From Panax quinquefolius (taxonomy: Eukaryota; Streptophyta; Magnoliopsida; Apiales; Araliaceae): a DNA stretch of 64,000 nucleotides. Below the pieces are notes generated by a model. The model saw only the letters and a program-made list of their open reading frames with translations, did no database searches and was not told the origin of the DNA. Positions 45,390 through 56,937 of this stretch are shown here, piece after piece. A program made the translations under genes and the position numbers. How positions within the stretch are numbered: the stretch's first letter is position 1; each line of letters begins with the position of its first letter. The stretch covers positions 118,456,043-118,520,042 of the forward strand of contig CM035152.1 of assembly GCA_020205615.1 (NCBI GenBank). Reading direction: 5' to 3'.

Positions 45390-48300
45390 CTGCAATAACC
45401 ATAAGATTAGAATCGTCTACTCAAGCCAATTTTATAAGACAGATCTATTTTCACTGAAAATCCAACGATCGAAAATAAGCATCCATGTAATGATTTGGAA
45501 TAGAGAAACTGAACCTTTGTTCTTTGTTTATATAAGTTAAATAAAATGAAATGCAAGAGGGCAGGTAACATTGTAGATATTATATTTGAAACATGCAAAT
45601 CTAATTATGAATTTATGGTAGATCTAAAGTCTAACATGTCCAGGCATGAAAGTTCATTTTATTGGCCTCGGGTTGTTACACTTTATCCAGTCCAAAAAAC
45701 TCCATGGAATGCTGGTAAAAAAGTTCAAATAATAGACAGACTGCTTTGAAATACATAATAGAATGAATACATAGAATATACTTATGTGGTGTTGATAAAA
45801 CTGATTAATTAAGATCTGAATGATTAGCATATCTTAATAAATTAGATCATCTGAGTGAAATAACATTTGAACTTAAAAAGGTATTTGTTTGGTAACTAAA
45901 AAGTATAAAATATCTGAATGACTTTTAAATTTAAAAATATCTCAAATCGACTTTTCAAAAATCAATAACGATCTTAAAATTTGGAATGGAGGGAGTACAA
46001 TATTTATAGAGACTCCATAGATTTAATTTTTTTATTAAGAGACAACTCTTAGACTATGTTTGTTTGTAAGGATTATACTTGGGATATGACTATTAATCCC
46101 AAATGTCTTATTTGTTTTCAAATTTAGACTTGAGACTATTAGTCTAGGGATTATAAAACGACTTAATAGTCTTGAGATTATAATTATAATCTCGGGATTA
46201 TAATCCTAGAATTAATAGTCTTGGGATTATAATCCCATGGATTATAATATCGGGATTATAATTCCGGGATTATAATCCTTGCAAACAAACATAGCCTTAA
46301 TGATTTAGATTTATATCTTCCTCAGAGGCAAACAAATTTTACCAAACAACTTTACCCTCTTTTTGAATCAGATGTGGATCTATTAAGGTAAACAGATACC
46401 ACCTATTTAGAATAGGAACTATACTATATTCGAAGAAATGGCATGCAGCATGCTGAGCCTAGTAATCTTAAATATTCAATAAACCATCACCTGAGATAGA
46501 AAGCACTAGAAGCAGAAGTGATTCAAAGAAGTATCTCGGAGGATCAATCTAGAAATAATTTTGGCAAAGAATATAGACAACCCAGAATCAGTTTATCGCA
46601 TTCTGTAACTGATTTGTCTACACATTAATAAACAAGTATGGAACTATACTAATATAATGAGAACGTGATCATAGTGCATCGTTTTTTTTTTGGGGACTGG
46701 TAATTAATATTCACAGAGACCTCTAGTGTTGGATTCATTGCCGGCCAGTATTGCCATAGCCGGCTGGCACTCTATTGTACCTACCAGAAATCTCACTTCT
46801 GCCAGAATTTCCAAATGTCTTATGCACTGGTCGAAACTCCGTTCCATTGCCAGGCGGAAGTCATTTCGAGCTTCTAAGAGTTGATTTTGATACTAATTTT
46901 ATCCCACCTTTTAAAGGGTTGACCCGCACTCAAGCTTAACTTGGTGCTTAAGCAGCTAACGCATTTTGGAGGGCATTTAAACCTTTCTTTAGGGTTTTTA
47001 CTGCAGTTGATGATTGTGAGAGCTGTTAGGAACATTGGGTGTACTTGGGGCTTTGGTTTTAGAGAGAGAGCCAGAGAAAGTGATTACACAATCTCTTGTA
47101 CTTTGATTCTCCACAAAGTGAAACTTAGATACGTCTTCGCCCATGGACGTAGGACAAAAGTCGAACCACGTGAATCCTTTACCTTTTGTGTTATTGTTTG
47201 GTTTTCATCACTTCAGGTTGGTTTGTTCCTGGTGTGCAAAACCATACTTTTTGGCCTTTCACTACAACACTTTTCTTTCCGCTTAAATGCTTTTCCCAAT
47301 CTAATTTGAACTTCATTCTCCAAATTATTAATCATTCAAGAAAATTTTCCATTCACAACCTAATCTGAAAACTCAAAGTTCTCGATCATATACTCAAGCA
47401 GGCAGCTTACCGTTTTGTGCTAAATGGCAAAGAGCAAGCTCAATATGACGCCGAGTCGAAGTTGAAGCAATATTTGAGTTGGCAATCAACCATGTCAGCA
47501 CACCATCTTCTATTAGAAGTGAATGGCCTCTCCTGTGTCCTGCAATTGGTAAAATTATTTTGGGCAATTGTTTATAATATAATCTAGATATACTTCTACA
47601 AACCTTGAATAATTCCTCGGGATTCACATTTTGCGAAGTTAGCAATTCCTCTGGCAACCTGAGCAATGATATCACTGTTCCCAGATCTTACCATTCCGAA
47701 GAGTGCTTTAATTCCTCCTTCTTCTCTCAACATCACATGCAACCTCTCTGTTATAAAACAAAATATCTGTCAATATAAGAAGTATCGCATACAATGATAA
47801 ATTTTACTAATAGTAGTGAACATCACCGCTGCTTGGGTCCTAGACCATATTCAAATGAAATATAAATATCTGTAAGAAAAGTGTCTCAAACTATGTTCAT
47901 AACATAATAATAAGCATTAACAGGACCTTTTGTTGTACTTCTTGTTGAATTTACTTGGTAGTTGCAACGGTAAATATGACATTAAGGTAAATGAGCTATT
48001 TGGTTAGAAAGATTAAAAATGAGACCCATGCAGCAAAAGACGTTCCGAGTAACTGATAATCCACGAGGCAAAAGAAACTCTGAGCTCACTGCTATGTTTG
48101 AAATTACCCTGAGCTTACCATTTCCACATAGGTTTGCAATTGCTCCAGCTACCATTCTGAGAGTTTGGGGATCATCTGTTCGGGATGCTGTATTTGCTAG
48201 TAGTCGAGCACCTCCTTCACTCGTGATTAAGCCTTGATTTCTCTCTAAGATTATAAAATTCAAGATCCCTCAGATACTGCTCAAGGATGATAAACATTAA

Positions 48301-48639
48301 ATAATATGTTGAAATCCTAATGTCTTCAACACATTTTCAATTTTTATATGGGATAGATAGTATTATCAGCAGAACATGCAGCAATGAGGCCCATATATAA
48401 TATCTGTGTTTCAGGGTAATACAGAAGGGAAAAAAATAATACCCCAAAGTACATATTGTTAAGCATATCATCTATTGCATACAATCACAAAGAAGGTGGG
48501 AGATTTGGAGTACCATTCATTGCAAGATTTGCAACAGCTCCCGAAGCCACCCTAAGTATAGTTGTATTCTGGGATGATCGTAATAGCATAAGCAATGCAT
48601 CTAGACCTCCTTCCTCCACAATCTTTTCCTGATTGACAT
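45241..48639 (-). CDS. Armadillo-repeat kinesin (ARK/KIN-U family), C-terminal exons only
   Basis: Five exons on the minus strand: 48,514-48,639, 48,119-48,244, 47,604-47,747, 47,411-47,539 and 45,241-45,389, ending in TAA. All junctions have AG/GT borders and keep one phase; they give about 224 residues. The protein consists of ARM repeats (VNQEKIVEEGGLDALLMLL, DDPQTLRMVAGAIANLCGN, EEGGIKALFGMVRSG, GHSLLIEDGVLTWLIAN, RRHIELALCHLAQN) and ends SSREDIRNLAKKTL...FQAQMQSE. This is the tail of plant ARK kinesins (Arabidopsis ARK1-3), which act on microtubule plus ends in growing cells; the ARM tail serves in binding partners. The N-terminal motor and coiled coil are absent from the window. Upstream lie a family-B retrotransposon, a MULE and a copia element, so the gene either has a very large intron or is a severed 3' end. 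All five exons are free of stops, unlike the neighbouring repeats. Confidence 0.88.
46052..46296. mobile_element. Tourist-like MITE in the last ARK intron
   Basis: The left end GACTATGTTTGTTTGTAAGG pairs with the right end CCTTGCAAACAAACATAGCC (18 of 20). TTA flanks it on both sides (46,049-46,051; 46,297-46,299), the PIF/Harbinger target. It is 245 bp long. Its inner part is made of repeated GGGATTATAATC words, which are near-palindromic, so the whole element can fold back. Confidence 0.85.
47411..47539 (-). CDS. ARK exon (ARM repeat)
   Basis: 129 bp, acceptor TTGCAG, donor GTAAGC. Encodes HRRGHSLLIEDGVLTWLI...RRHIELALCHLAQN. The following intron is about 2.0 kb and holds a Tourist-like MITE. 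Confidence 0.87.
47604..47747 (-). CDS. ARK exon (ARM repeat)
   Basis: 144 bp, acceptor AACAG, donor GTTTGT. Encodes RLHVMLREEGGIKALFGMV and VARGIANFAKCESRGIIQ. Confidence 0.85.
48119..48244 (-). CDS. ARK exon (ARM repeat)
   Basis: 126 bp, acceptor TCTTAG, donor GTAAGC. Encodes ERNQGLITSEGGARLLA...TLRMVAGAIANLCGN. Same length and phase as the preceding exon, showing exon-per-repeat architecture. Confidence 0.87.
48514..48639 (-). CDS. ARK exon (ARM repeat), most 5' in window
   Basis: 126 bp (42 codons), preceded by TTTCAG and followed by GTACTCC. Encodes VNQEKIVEEGGL and ILRVASGAVANLAMN, one ARM repeat. The exon needs a partial codon from an upstream exon not found in the window. Confidence 0.85.
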
Positions 48640-49638
48640 CTGAAATGGAAATTATCACCATTACCACATATTTTCCCTTCAAAAGAGAGCAAATCTGGAG
48701 TTATTTGTTCATGATAATCTTCAGTTCAACCAATAGTTACGTGGTGTCAGGCCCAAAGCCTTTTGTGACAATTAAAGAGTATAAATATTTTGTTGGCAAA
48801 AAGGAAAAATAAATAAATAAATATATATATATATATATAGTTCTGAAACGTGCAGTATTTGATGAAATCACATGGAGAATGGAAAAAAACATAAAAACCT
48901 TTGTCATAAACAATTAAATCTTACAGATGAAACATGTTCCCATTTGTTGATGATATTGAAAACCTCAGTATATGTTGAAACATACAAGTTATAGATTTAT
49001 TAGGTATATCAATCGTAACAACCTAGACCGAAAACCCTAACATAATTTGCCTTCTTGATTTCTTTCAGGTATGATCCTTTTCCCAATTCATCAATTTTCA
49101 TTACTTGGGGTTTATGTCTTTGAAAATTTTGGAATTGAACTGATTTAATGAAGTATTGTATTTTTTTCCATTTTCAATTGTTTATGCATATTCTATTTTC
49201 GGATGATTTTTGGTTAGATTCAATTGAAACGAGGCTTATTTGAGTTTCTTATATCTCCCTATTAATTGCTTACCCAATTCCTTAAAAAAAATCAATTGTT
49301 GATTTTCTTGAAGTACCCATGTTGGTATGAATTGAAATAGAGCTAATTTGGTTAGCTAAATGTTATTTATTTTCCTTTAATTTGCTATTATGAATATATA
49401 TTTAAAACACTATTCAAAACCTTTCTCATTATCAAACATGTTTTACTTAAACTGTTCAGAGGGCTAAAATGGTAAAATACTGTTATTCAGACATTTTGAA
49501 AAAATTAATTATCAAACAATATTTTTTCATTCAAACACAATTTTGGATAGAGGCTCTATATTATTCAGATGTCTATCCAGATCTTAACACTCAATTTTTA
49601 TCAAATACCACCTTAGTGTCCTCGCTAAAGTCCATTAA
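48640..49638. other. ARK intron sequence upstream of the last-found exon
   Basis: AT-rich, with (AT)n at 48,822-48,838. I searched by eye on the minus strand for the expected preceding ARM exon (a VKVVANLAAE-like end) and did not find it. A family-B retrotransposon starts at 49,639 with target site ATTAA. Confidence 0.5.
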
Positions 49639-50843
49639 TGTGAGACCCTAGATTTTATGAAAAAAGATTTAAATTTCTTTAAAAAAATTGAATATTATGG
49701 AATGAATTTGATATAATGTTATAGTTATGGGTAATATTTATAAATTTTACAACGTATGCAAGTTGTTGTATTATATTCGATTGGTCGGGAATATTATTTT
49801 GTCGTGGAATATTCGTGACGACGGCACAATCATTGGTGGACCTCTATAAACGGAATTATTGTTTGGATTGAGAAAACGACAAAAAATATTTTTATGAAAA
49901 TAACTTGAAGTGTTACCGTTAAAACTATTGAACTACTCGGTAGTAGTAAAGTACAAGAATACGCTGCGTCGTTGCATAGTAGCACACCAGTATTGATTAT
50001 CGATGCTTACGTGAGAAGTCACTCGCTTTTGTTCAATTATTACTTTAGTAATTGTTGCATAATATCTCACGTTATTTGATTCAATTATTGTCGATATTTT
50101 ATATATTATTAAATCAATAATTGAGATTATGAGTTATTAATATTATTATTTGCAATATTAACGATGTCTGTAAGTTCTCGCAAGGAGAGGTTTCGTCACC
50201 TAATCATGCCAATAATAGGAGAAATCCTTATCGAAAGCCCTCTTTTTCGGGAACGACACAGTCGATTAATATTGTGAATTATAATAATGATGATAAATGT
50301 TGTTAAATATATTGAGGTGTCTTTTTATACGAAGTCACTAAGGTTATATATATATATATATAAAAATTTTGTTTTATTAGTATTATTAATGTAATAAAAC
50401 AGAAAAACTTTTTATATAAAATGTAATACTTTTATAAAGTTATTTGTTTTATTAGACTATAAATTGAATATATATTATATTCTATTATGATAAGTGTTTT
50501 GCATAGTAAAATCTTTTTATATATAAAACAAAATACTTTTATAAAGTTATTTGTTTTATTAGATAATAATTAGAATATATTATGTTTTATTACGCATGTT
50601 GTTTCAGATAAGGTCTCAGATAAGTGTTTGCAGATAGTAAAATCTTTTTATATAAAATGTAATACTTTTATAAAGTTATTTGTTTTATTAAACTATAAAT
50701 AGAATATATTATATTTTATTTAAAAGATTTTGTTTTATTAGAATATTTTATTAATACTGCATAGTAAATCAATATGAACCGTCCGTTTAAAAGTAAATCA
50801 ATCTGGACCGTTCATGAATTAGTTACTATTCAGTCCATTCTCC

Positions 50844-50852
50844 TATAAATAG
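50844..50852 (+). promoter_or_regulatory. TATA box of the family-B 5' LTR
   Basis: TATAAATAG in CTCCTATAAATAGAAGCTC, same context as the solo copy at 4661-4668. The likely transcription start is about 30 bp downstream. Confidence 0.6.
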
Positions 50853-51004
50853 AAGCTCATTCCTTCATTATTTCTTACGAATTCACTGAAACTCTAGAGA
50901 GAAAAACTATAGAGAGAAAGAAGAAAAGCATTCTACTACTTCACTACTCCTATATCCAGTTCCTTCTAAGGTAAGGGATATTATTTCTTTCGTATTCATG
51001 AAGA

Positions 51005-51365
51005 GAACTTCATTATTCCATTCTTTATTATTCTCATTTGAATAACTCAGATACGCCAATACCCTATACTTGATGAAATTCTTCTCATTATTTCATTCTT
51101 TATTATTATGTTGAATAACTCGTATATACGCCAAGTACCGCATACACGGTGAAATTCTTCTCATTATTCCATTCTTTATTATTATGTTGAATATCCTCGT
51201 ATGTATGCGACACGCATTTAATGACACAGTTCCATTATTTATTATTCTCGCTGGAATAACATGTATGTAAGCGCCTATCGCGTGTGTGAATTCTTCATTA
51301 TTCCATTCTTTATTATTCTGCTTGAATAACTCGCTCATGTGGATTACCACATGCACGGTGAATTA
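51005..51365 (+). repeat. Hairpin minisatellite in the family-B 5' LTR
   Basis: About five units of roughly 65-75 bp: CATTATTCCATTCTTTATTA, then TGAATAACTCG, then a variable core and CACGGTGAA. The last core is CATGTGG-ATTA-CCACATG (51,336-51,353), a perfect 7-bp stem. Confidence 0.85.
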
Positions 51366-52516
51366 CGACCCTTCGTATTCATTTCTTATTAAATTGTGGA
51401 AATGATCTCATCTGCACGGATTACCGCATTCATGGGCAAAAAATCCATTTGCAGCTTCATATATTCTATTATATTCAATTGGATAAAGCTTTGATTTCTA
51501 TACTCCATGAAATTAGTGGAATATCCTCGATATTTACGCTTCATCCAAATATCTTTTCATGGAAATATTCTTCCGAAGTATTCTTGAATTTTACTCTACC
51601 AAGCAATATCATGTCGATAATTTGGACGTTATCAATTCGGATAAATTAATTATTGAACTTGTTTTATCAATTCTTATATCATTGTCATCATCCTCATGTT
51701 TATATTATGTTGAAAGTCATATGTGGCCCAGTAGTAAATAGATGGACTTGGTATGATTATTAACTGTGGATTAATTGGTATAATCAAATTAGTAATATTA
51801 CAAATGATGTGGTAAAAGTCCCCATCGTCCGTAGTGCGTATCGATGGACGTTGTTGGCATGATCATGCCACCGTTCGATGAATACACGAATATCATCGGC
51901 CTGTAGTGTATGGATAATTTGTTGTTGTGATACTAATGAATATCCTCGGCCAGAGTGCGAGGGATGATGTGGATTATTTATTAAACCGAGTCTCAAATAT
52001 AAAAGTGATGAAAAACCTTTAAATCATAAAAGATAGTAGATTTTATTCTCTACTTAACTCTTTTAATGGATCGCTTGTTCCAATCGTAGTTAAACTTGAT
52101 GTTTGTTATATCAGATAAGTTTAATATCGTTGAAAGCTAATGATAATTTATTCTACATTATCTTAGTCATAATATTTCTTCTTGGGCTAGTTGAGCTCAC
52201 CCCTTCTTCCACTCGCTCTCTCAGAAATGAGAACGTGGCATGGACTAGTCGGGACTAGTCTGGGAACCAGAGAAAGCTAGCTCGAGATGATAACATTAGT
52301 AGTTCTCACTATTCTGTTAAATAGTGTGACAATAAATATAATGAGGACTCCATTGAGTGTGGATATTGTCTAGATGACAATATTCTTATTAAAACTCTTA
52401 GATTATGTTATGTCATATTTTATACGATTGTTGTATAATTAAGTTGTAGTTGTATTCTGTACCATTTATCTGGCGACCCAAGATGAGTGATGTATACCTA
52501 TTTTGGGGGCGTCACA

Positions 52517-53384
52517 GTTGGTATCATCCCAAGTCTTGGATGAAAGTCACAATTTTGAATGATATTTCTATTGTTAATAAATTTCCTGACGTATTCCCTG
52601 AAGACTTCTTAACCTACCCCAGAGCGTGAAATCGAATTTTGTATTAACCCCAGTACAAAACCCTTAAATATTTCTTCAACCAAAACGAACGTATAATATG
52701 TTAAAGACGTTGGCTCGAGCTGTTGAAGATTACGATCATACCATTTAATATCATCGTGGAAGAGCGAACATGGTAGCTGACGCGTTGAGTAGAAGATCGT
52801 ATGCGTTTACGAGTACGATGTTGTTAACTCAAAAACCCGTTTCGTATAACTTACAAATGATGAAGATAGAGTTAAAGACTCTAAGGACCCACGTGAAGAT
52901 AACGAATATACGAGTAGAATCGACTTTAATCGATAAAGTTAAAGCCGCTCAAGCTACAGACCCGGAGCTGATGAACACGAAAAAGAAGGTTCAAGAGTGC
53001 GTTATTCTAGAAGCAAGAATCAATGAAGAGAGGAAATCTCAACACTCGATTTAATTAGCCGATTTGAAATCCTTGATCGAGTAGGAACTGTGGCCTATAG
53101 ACTCGTTTATGTCGCGTGTTCATAACGTTTTTCACGTATCGATGTTCCGTAAATACGTGGACGACCGAACCACATTATTAAATTAGAACTAGACGAGATA
53201 GTAGAAGATTTAACGTATGAGGAGATACGTGTTAAAATCTTGGATAAGAAGAATCGTATTCAACACTCAAAGGTTATACCTTAAGAGTTAGAATCTGAAA
53301 TGAAGTCAAGGTATCCTCACCTCTTCTAAGATACCAGTAATGTGACGTAAATTTCGAGGGCGAAATTTCATAAGGAGGGGAGAT
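52517..53384 (+). pseudogene. Family-B internal remnant: primer site, RT start, RNase H end, integrase end
   Basis: After the LTR, TGGTATCA (52,519-52,526) is a partial tRNA-Met primer site. Then come the RT entry region (NKFPDVFPEDF, near 52,568-52,602), the RNase H tail (MVADALSRRSYAF, 52,770-52,815), the linker before integrase (DKVKAAQATDPEL) and, in shifting frames, the integrase C-terminus with a chromodomain-like end (RVHNVFHVSMFRKYVDD near 53,113-53,165; LTYEEIRVKILDKKNRI; ESEMKSRYPHLF near 53,290-53,325). Gag, the RT core and the integrase core are missing. The order is kept, so this is a deletion derivative, not a scramble. Confidence 0.82.
53372..53384 (+). other. Polypurine tract of the family-B element
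   Basis: AAGGAGGGGAGAT immediately before the 3' LTR start TGTGAGACCCC. Confidence 0.8.
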
Positions 53385-54101
53385 TGTGAGACCCCATATT
53401 TTATGAATAAAGATTTAAATTTCTAAATTTTTTTTTTTAATATTATGGAATGAATTTGATATAATGTTATAGTTGTGGATAAAATTTATAAATTTTACAA
53501 AGTATGCAAGTCAGATTATATTCGATTAGCTCTGAGAATATTATTTTGTCGTGGAATATTCGATGACGGCAAGACAATCATCGGTGGACCCCTACAACGG
53601 AATTATCATTTGATCGAGAAAACAACAAAAAATTTTTTATGAAAATAACTACTGAAGTGTTACCGTTAAAACCGCTGAACTACTCTTGGTAGTAAAAGTA
53701 CAAGTAATACGTGTGGTCGCATAAGAGCACACCAAGATTGATTATCGATGCTTTACGTGAGAAGTCACTCGCTTTTGTTCAATTATCGCTTTAGTAATTG
53801 TTGCATAAGATCTCACGTTATTTGATTCAATTATTGTCGATATTTTATATATTATTAAATCAATAATCGAGATGACAGAGTTATTAATATTATTATTTGC
53901 AATATTAACGATGTCTAAAAGTTCTCGCCAAGGAGAGGTTCGTCACCTAATCATACGCTAATAATAGGAGAAATCCTTATCGAAAAAGCCCTCTCTTTCC
54001 CGGGAACGACAATAACGGTCGATTAATATTGTGAATTATAATAATGATGATAAATGTTGTTAAATATATCGAGGTGTCTTTTTATATAAAGCCACTAAGG
54101 T

Positions 54102-54134
<33 letters not shown>

Positions 54135-56181
54135 TGTTTTATTAGTATTATTAATGTAATAAAATGTAAAAGTTTTTATATAAAACAAAATACTTTTTAT
54201 AAAGTTATTTGTTTTATTAGACTATAAATAGAATATATATTATATTCTATTGTACTATAAATAGAATATATTATATTTTATTTAAAAGATTTTGTTTTAT
54301 TAGAATATTTTATTAATATCATGATAGTAAATCAATATGAACCGTCTGCTTAAAAGTAAATCAATCTGGACCGCTTCATGAATTAGTTACTATTCACCCA
54401 TTCTCATATAAATAAGCTCATTCCTTCATTATTTCTTACGAATTCACTGAAACTTTAAAGAGAGAAACTATAGAGTGAAAGAAGAAAAGTATTATGCTAC
54501 TTCACTACTCCTATATCCAGCTCCTTCTAAGGTAAGAGGTATTATTTCTTTCGTATTCATGAAGAGAACTTTTGTTATTCCATTCTTTATTATTCTCATT
54601 GAATAACTCAGATACGCCAAGTTACCCTATACTTGGTGAAATTCTTCCATTATTCCATTCTTTATTATTATGTTGAATAACTCAGATATGCCAAGTACCG
54701 CATACACGGTGAAATTCTTCTCATTATTCCATTCTTTATTATTATGTTGAATATCCTTGCATGCAGACATGTATTTAATTCGGTTCCATTATTTATTATT
54801 CTCGTTGGAATAACTCATCTGCATGTGCTCTATCGCATATCCGTGAAGTCTTTTGTTATTTCATTCTTTATTATTCTGCTGAATATCCTCGCGTCAAGGC
54901 GCTTACGCACGACCGGTTCCATTATTTATTATTCATTGGAATAACTCGTCTGCAAGGGTTCATCGCATGCACGGTGAATTCTTCATTATTCCATTCTTTA
55001 TTATTCTCGCTGAATAACTCGTCGTGTGGATTACCACACGCACGGTGAATGACCCTTCGATTCATTTCTTATTAAATTGTGGAAATGATCTCCGCTTCAC
55101 GAGATTACCGCACGGTGGCGAAAAATCCATTTGTAGTTTCATATATTCGCTTATACTCAATGGTTAAAGTTTTGACTTCTATACTCCATGAAATTAGTGG
55201 AATATCCTCGATATTTACGCTTCATCCAAAGATCTTTTCATGGAAATATTCTTCCGAGCATTCTTGAATTTTACTCCACCAAGCAAGATCGTGTCGACAG
55301 CTTGACGTTATTGAATTCGGATAAATTAATTCTTGAACTTGTTTTATCAATTCTTATATCATCATCATCATCCTCATGTTTATATTATGTTGAAAGTCAT
55401 ATGTGGCTCAGAGTGCATGTAGATGGACTTGGTATGATTATGACCATGGATTAATCCAGATAATCACGATCGTAATGTTACAAATGATGTGGTAAAAGTC
55501 TTCATCGTCCGTAGTGCATCATGGACAAATTGTTGGCACGATCACGACCATTAATGATGAATACACGAATATCCTCGCCCGTAGTGCAATGGATAATTTG
55601 TGGTTGTGATACTAATGAATATCCTCGCCAGTAAAGTGTGGATGATGTGGATTATTTATTGCCGAGTCCCAAATGATAAAAGTGATGAAAAACCTTTTAA
55701 ATCATAAAAGATAGTAGATTTTATTCTCTACTCAACTCTTTTAATAGATCGCTTGTTCCACCGTAGTTAAACTTGATGTTTGTTATATTGTATCAGTTTA
55801 ATATTGTTGAAGGCTAATGATAATTTATTCTACATTATCTTAGTCATAATATTTCTTACTGGGCTAGTTGAGCTCACCCCTTTATTTCACTGTTCTCTTC
55901 AGGAAATGAGAATGTAGCCGGGACTAGTCGGGGAACGGAGTAACGGTCCAGATGATAGCATTAGTAGTCCTCATTATTCTGTTAAATAGTGTGGCAATAA
56001 ATGTAATGAGGACTCCATTGAGTGTGGATATTGTCTAGATGACAATATTCTTATTAAAACTCTTAGATTATGTTGTGTCGTATTTTATACAACTGTTGTG
56101 TAATTAAGTTGTAGTTGTATTCTGTACCATGTATTTGGCGACTCAGAATAGGTTATGTATACCTATTTTGGGGGCATCACA
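53385..56181 (+). repeat. 3' LTR of the family-B element
   Basis: 2797 bp. It repeats the 5' LTR with many small changes. TATA-like TATAAATA at 54,407-54,414; donor-like CTAAG|GTAAGA at 54,532; hairpin minisatellite at 54,570-55,060. A TA run lies at about 54,102-54,129. Confidence 0.93.
54570..55060 (+). repeat. Hairpin minisatellite in the family-B 3' LTR
   Basis: About seven units like those at 51,005-51,365. The unit matching 51,336-51,353 reads CGTGTGG-ATTA-CCACACG (55,023-55,040), again a perfect stem, with one changed base in each arm. Confidence 0.85.
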
Positions 56182-56186
56182 ATTAA

Positions 56187-56814
56187 CGTGTTATTCATAG
56201 CCGAGGAACTCCTTATCTAGCTTTTGTGGGACATTACCAGTAGTCCCCTTCATTTACCATTTACCTCAACGATCCTCTTCTGAGGTTGGGTATACCTGGG
56301 TTTACCTTTGTGTCCTCACCTGTTGGGAGTTGGCTCTTATACCACTCGTAACGACCCGATCCCAAACCTAAGTCCGAAATAAGGCTTAATCCACTCTCAA
56401 GAGCAACGAATGGGTCATCTTGGCCCCCACAGACCTCCCAGAAGTCACGACAATTTATTGGTATGTTGATAGTAGAGTTGAGGCCTTATAAATAGTATAG
56501 TCTAACCCACATTTTCCAATAGGGGAGTGGGCTGGCTATTATGTCAATAGTCATCTGCTTCCACTATTAATTATATACCATAACCTCCGCAAATGAATTA
56601 CACAGAATTTGATAACTAGATCAGGTTTAACAAGTACTTTAGTAACTACGTTGATCTAGATTAACTTCTGAGAAGTTTGATGTTTAGTCATATGTTTGTC
56701 TTCAAAAATAAATTAGAGTAAAACTACCATAAACCATTTACTTCAAGTGAAATTAAACCAAATTTCAAGCACTTAAAAGAGTAAAGAACAAAAAGAATTC
56801 TCTTATAAGTTGAT
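56187..56814. other. Non-coding, with a possible minus-strand LTR start
   Basis: GGCTCTTATACCACTCGTAACGACCC near 56,332-56,356 resembles a tRNA-Met primer site followed by a TGTAACGACCC-type LTR start on the minus strand. I found no partner LTR or coding sequence, so this is a weak call. It should be part of the ARK intron if that gene is intact. Confidence 0.35.
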
Positions 56815-56823
56815 TTAATTTTA

Positions 56824-56937
56824 AGGTAAAGTTCAGATAACCACCTGGGGTTTGGACGCTTTCCCACTTAACCACCTGTAGTCAGTAAAGCTACATTTAA
56901 ACTCCTGACTTTTTGAGTTGAAGTGAAAACGTCACCT
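56824..56937. repeat. Left terminal inverted repeat of the Pack-MULE
   Basis: Pairs with 58,473-58,586 with few mismatches; weaker pairing extends to about 150 bp. Confidence 0.88.

Larger units (their letters stand above)
49639..52516 (+). repeat. 5' LTR of the family-B element
   Basis: 2878 bp. TATA box TATAAATAG at 50,844-50,852; splice-donor-like CTAAG|GTAAGGG at 50,971; hairpin minisatellite at 51,005-51,365. It ends GGGGGCGTCACA. Confidence 0.93.
49639..56181 (+). mobile_element. Tekay-like family-B retrotransposon with a 0.87-kb interior
   Basis: Two long LTRs (49,639-52,516; 53,385-56,181), TGTGAGACCC...TCACA, with perfect flanking ATTAA (49,634-49,638; 56,182-56,186). The interior (52,517-53,384) keeps a primer-site remnant and a polypurine tract but only scraps of pol. 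The LTRs show many indels relative to each other, so the insertion is not recent. The target is probably an ARK intron. Confidence 0.93.

Noticed and set aside
43930..46000. Stowaway-like ends TACTCCCGGTC (43,930) and GGAGGGAGTAC (about 45,978) as one element
   Set aside because: About 2 kb apart with the ARK terminal exon between them and poor pairing; treated as unrelated remnants.
46941..47309. 122-codon plus-strand frame
   Set aside because: Located in the ARK intron, opposite strand, with no domain; probably chance.
51005..51365. CRISPR-like appearance of repeats with variable cores
   Set aside because: Units are degenerate, cores are self-complementary rather than unique spacers, and the context is a plant LTR.
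53839..54072. Idea that the LTR region around the AT-rich arrays is a centromeric satellite
   Set aside because: The arrays are confined to LTR copies with clear boundaries and target duplications.
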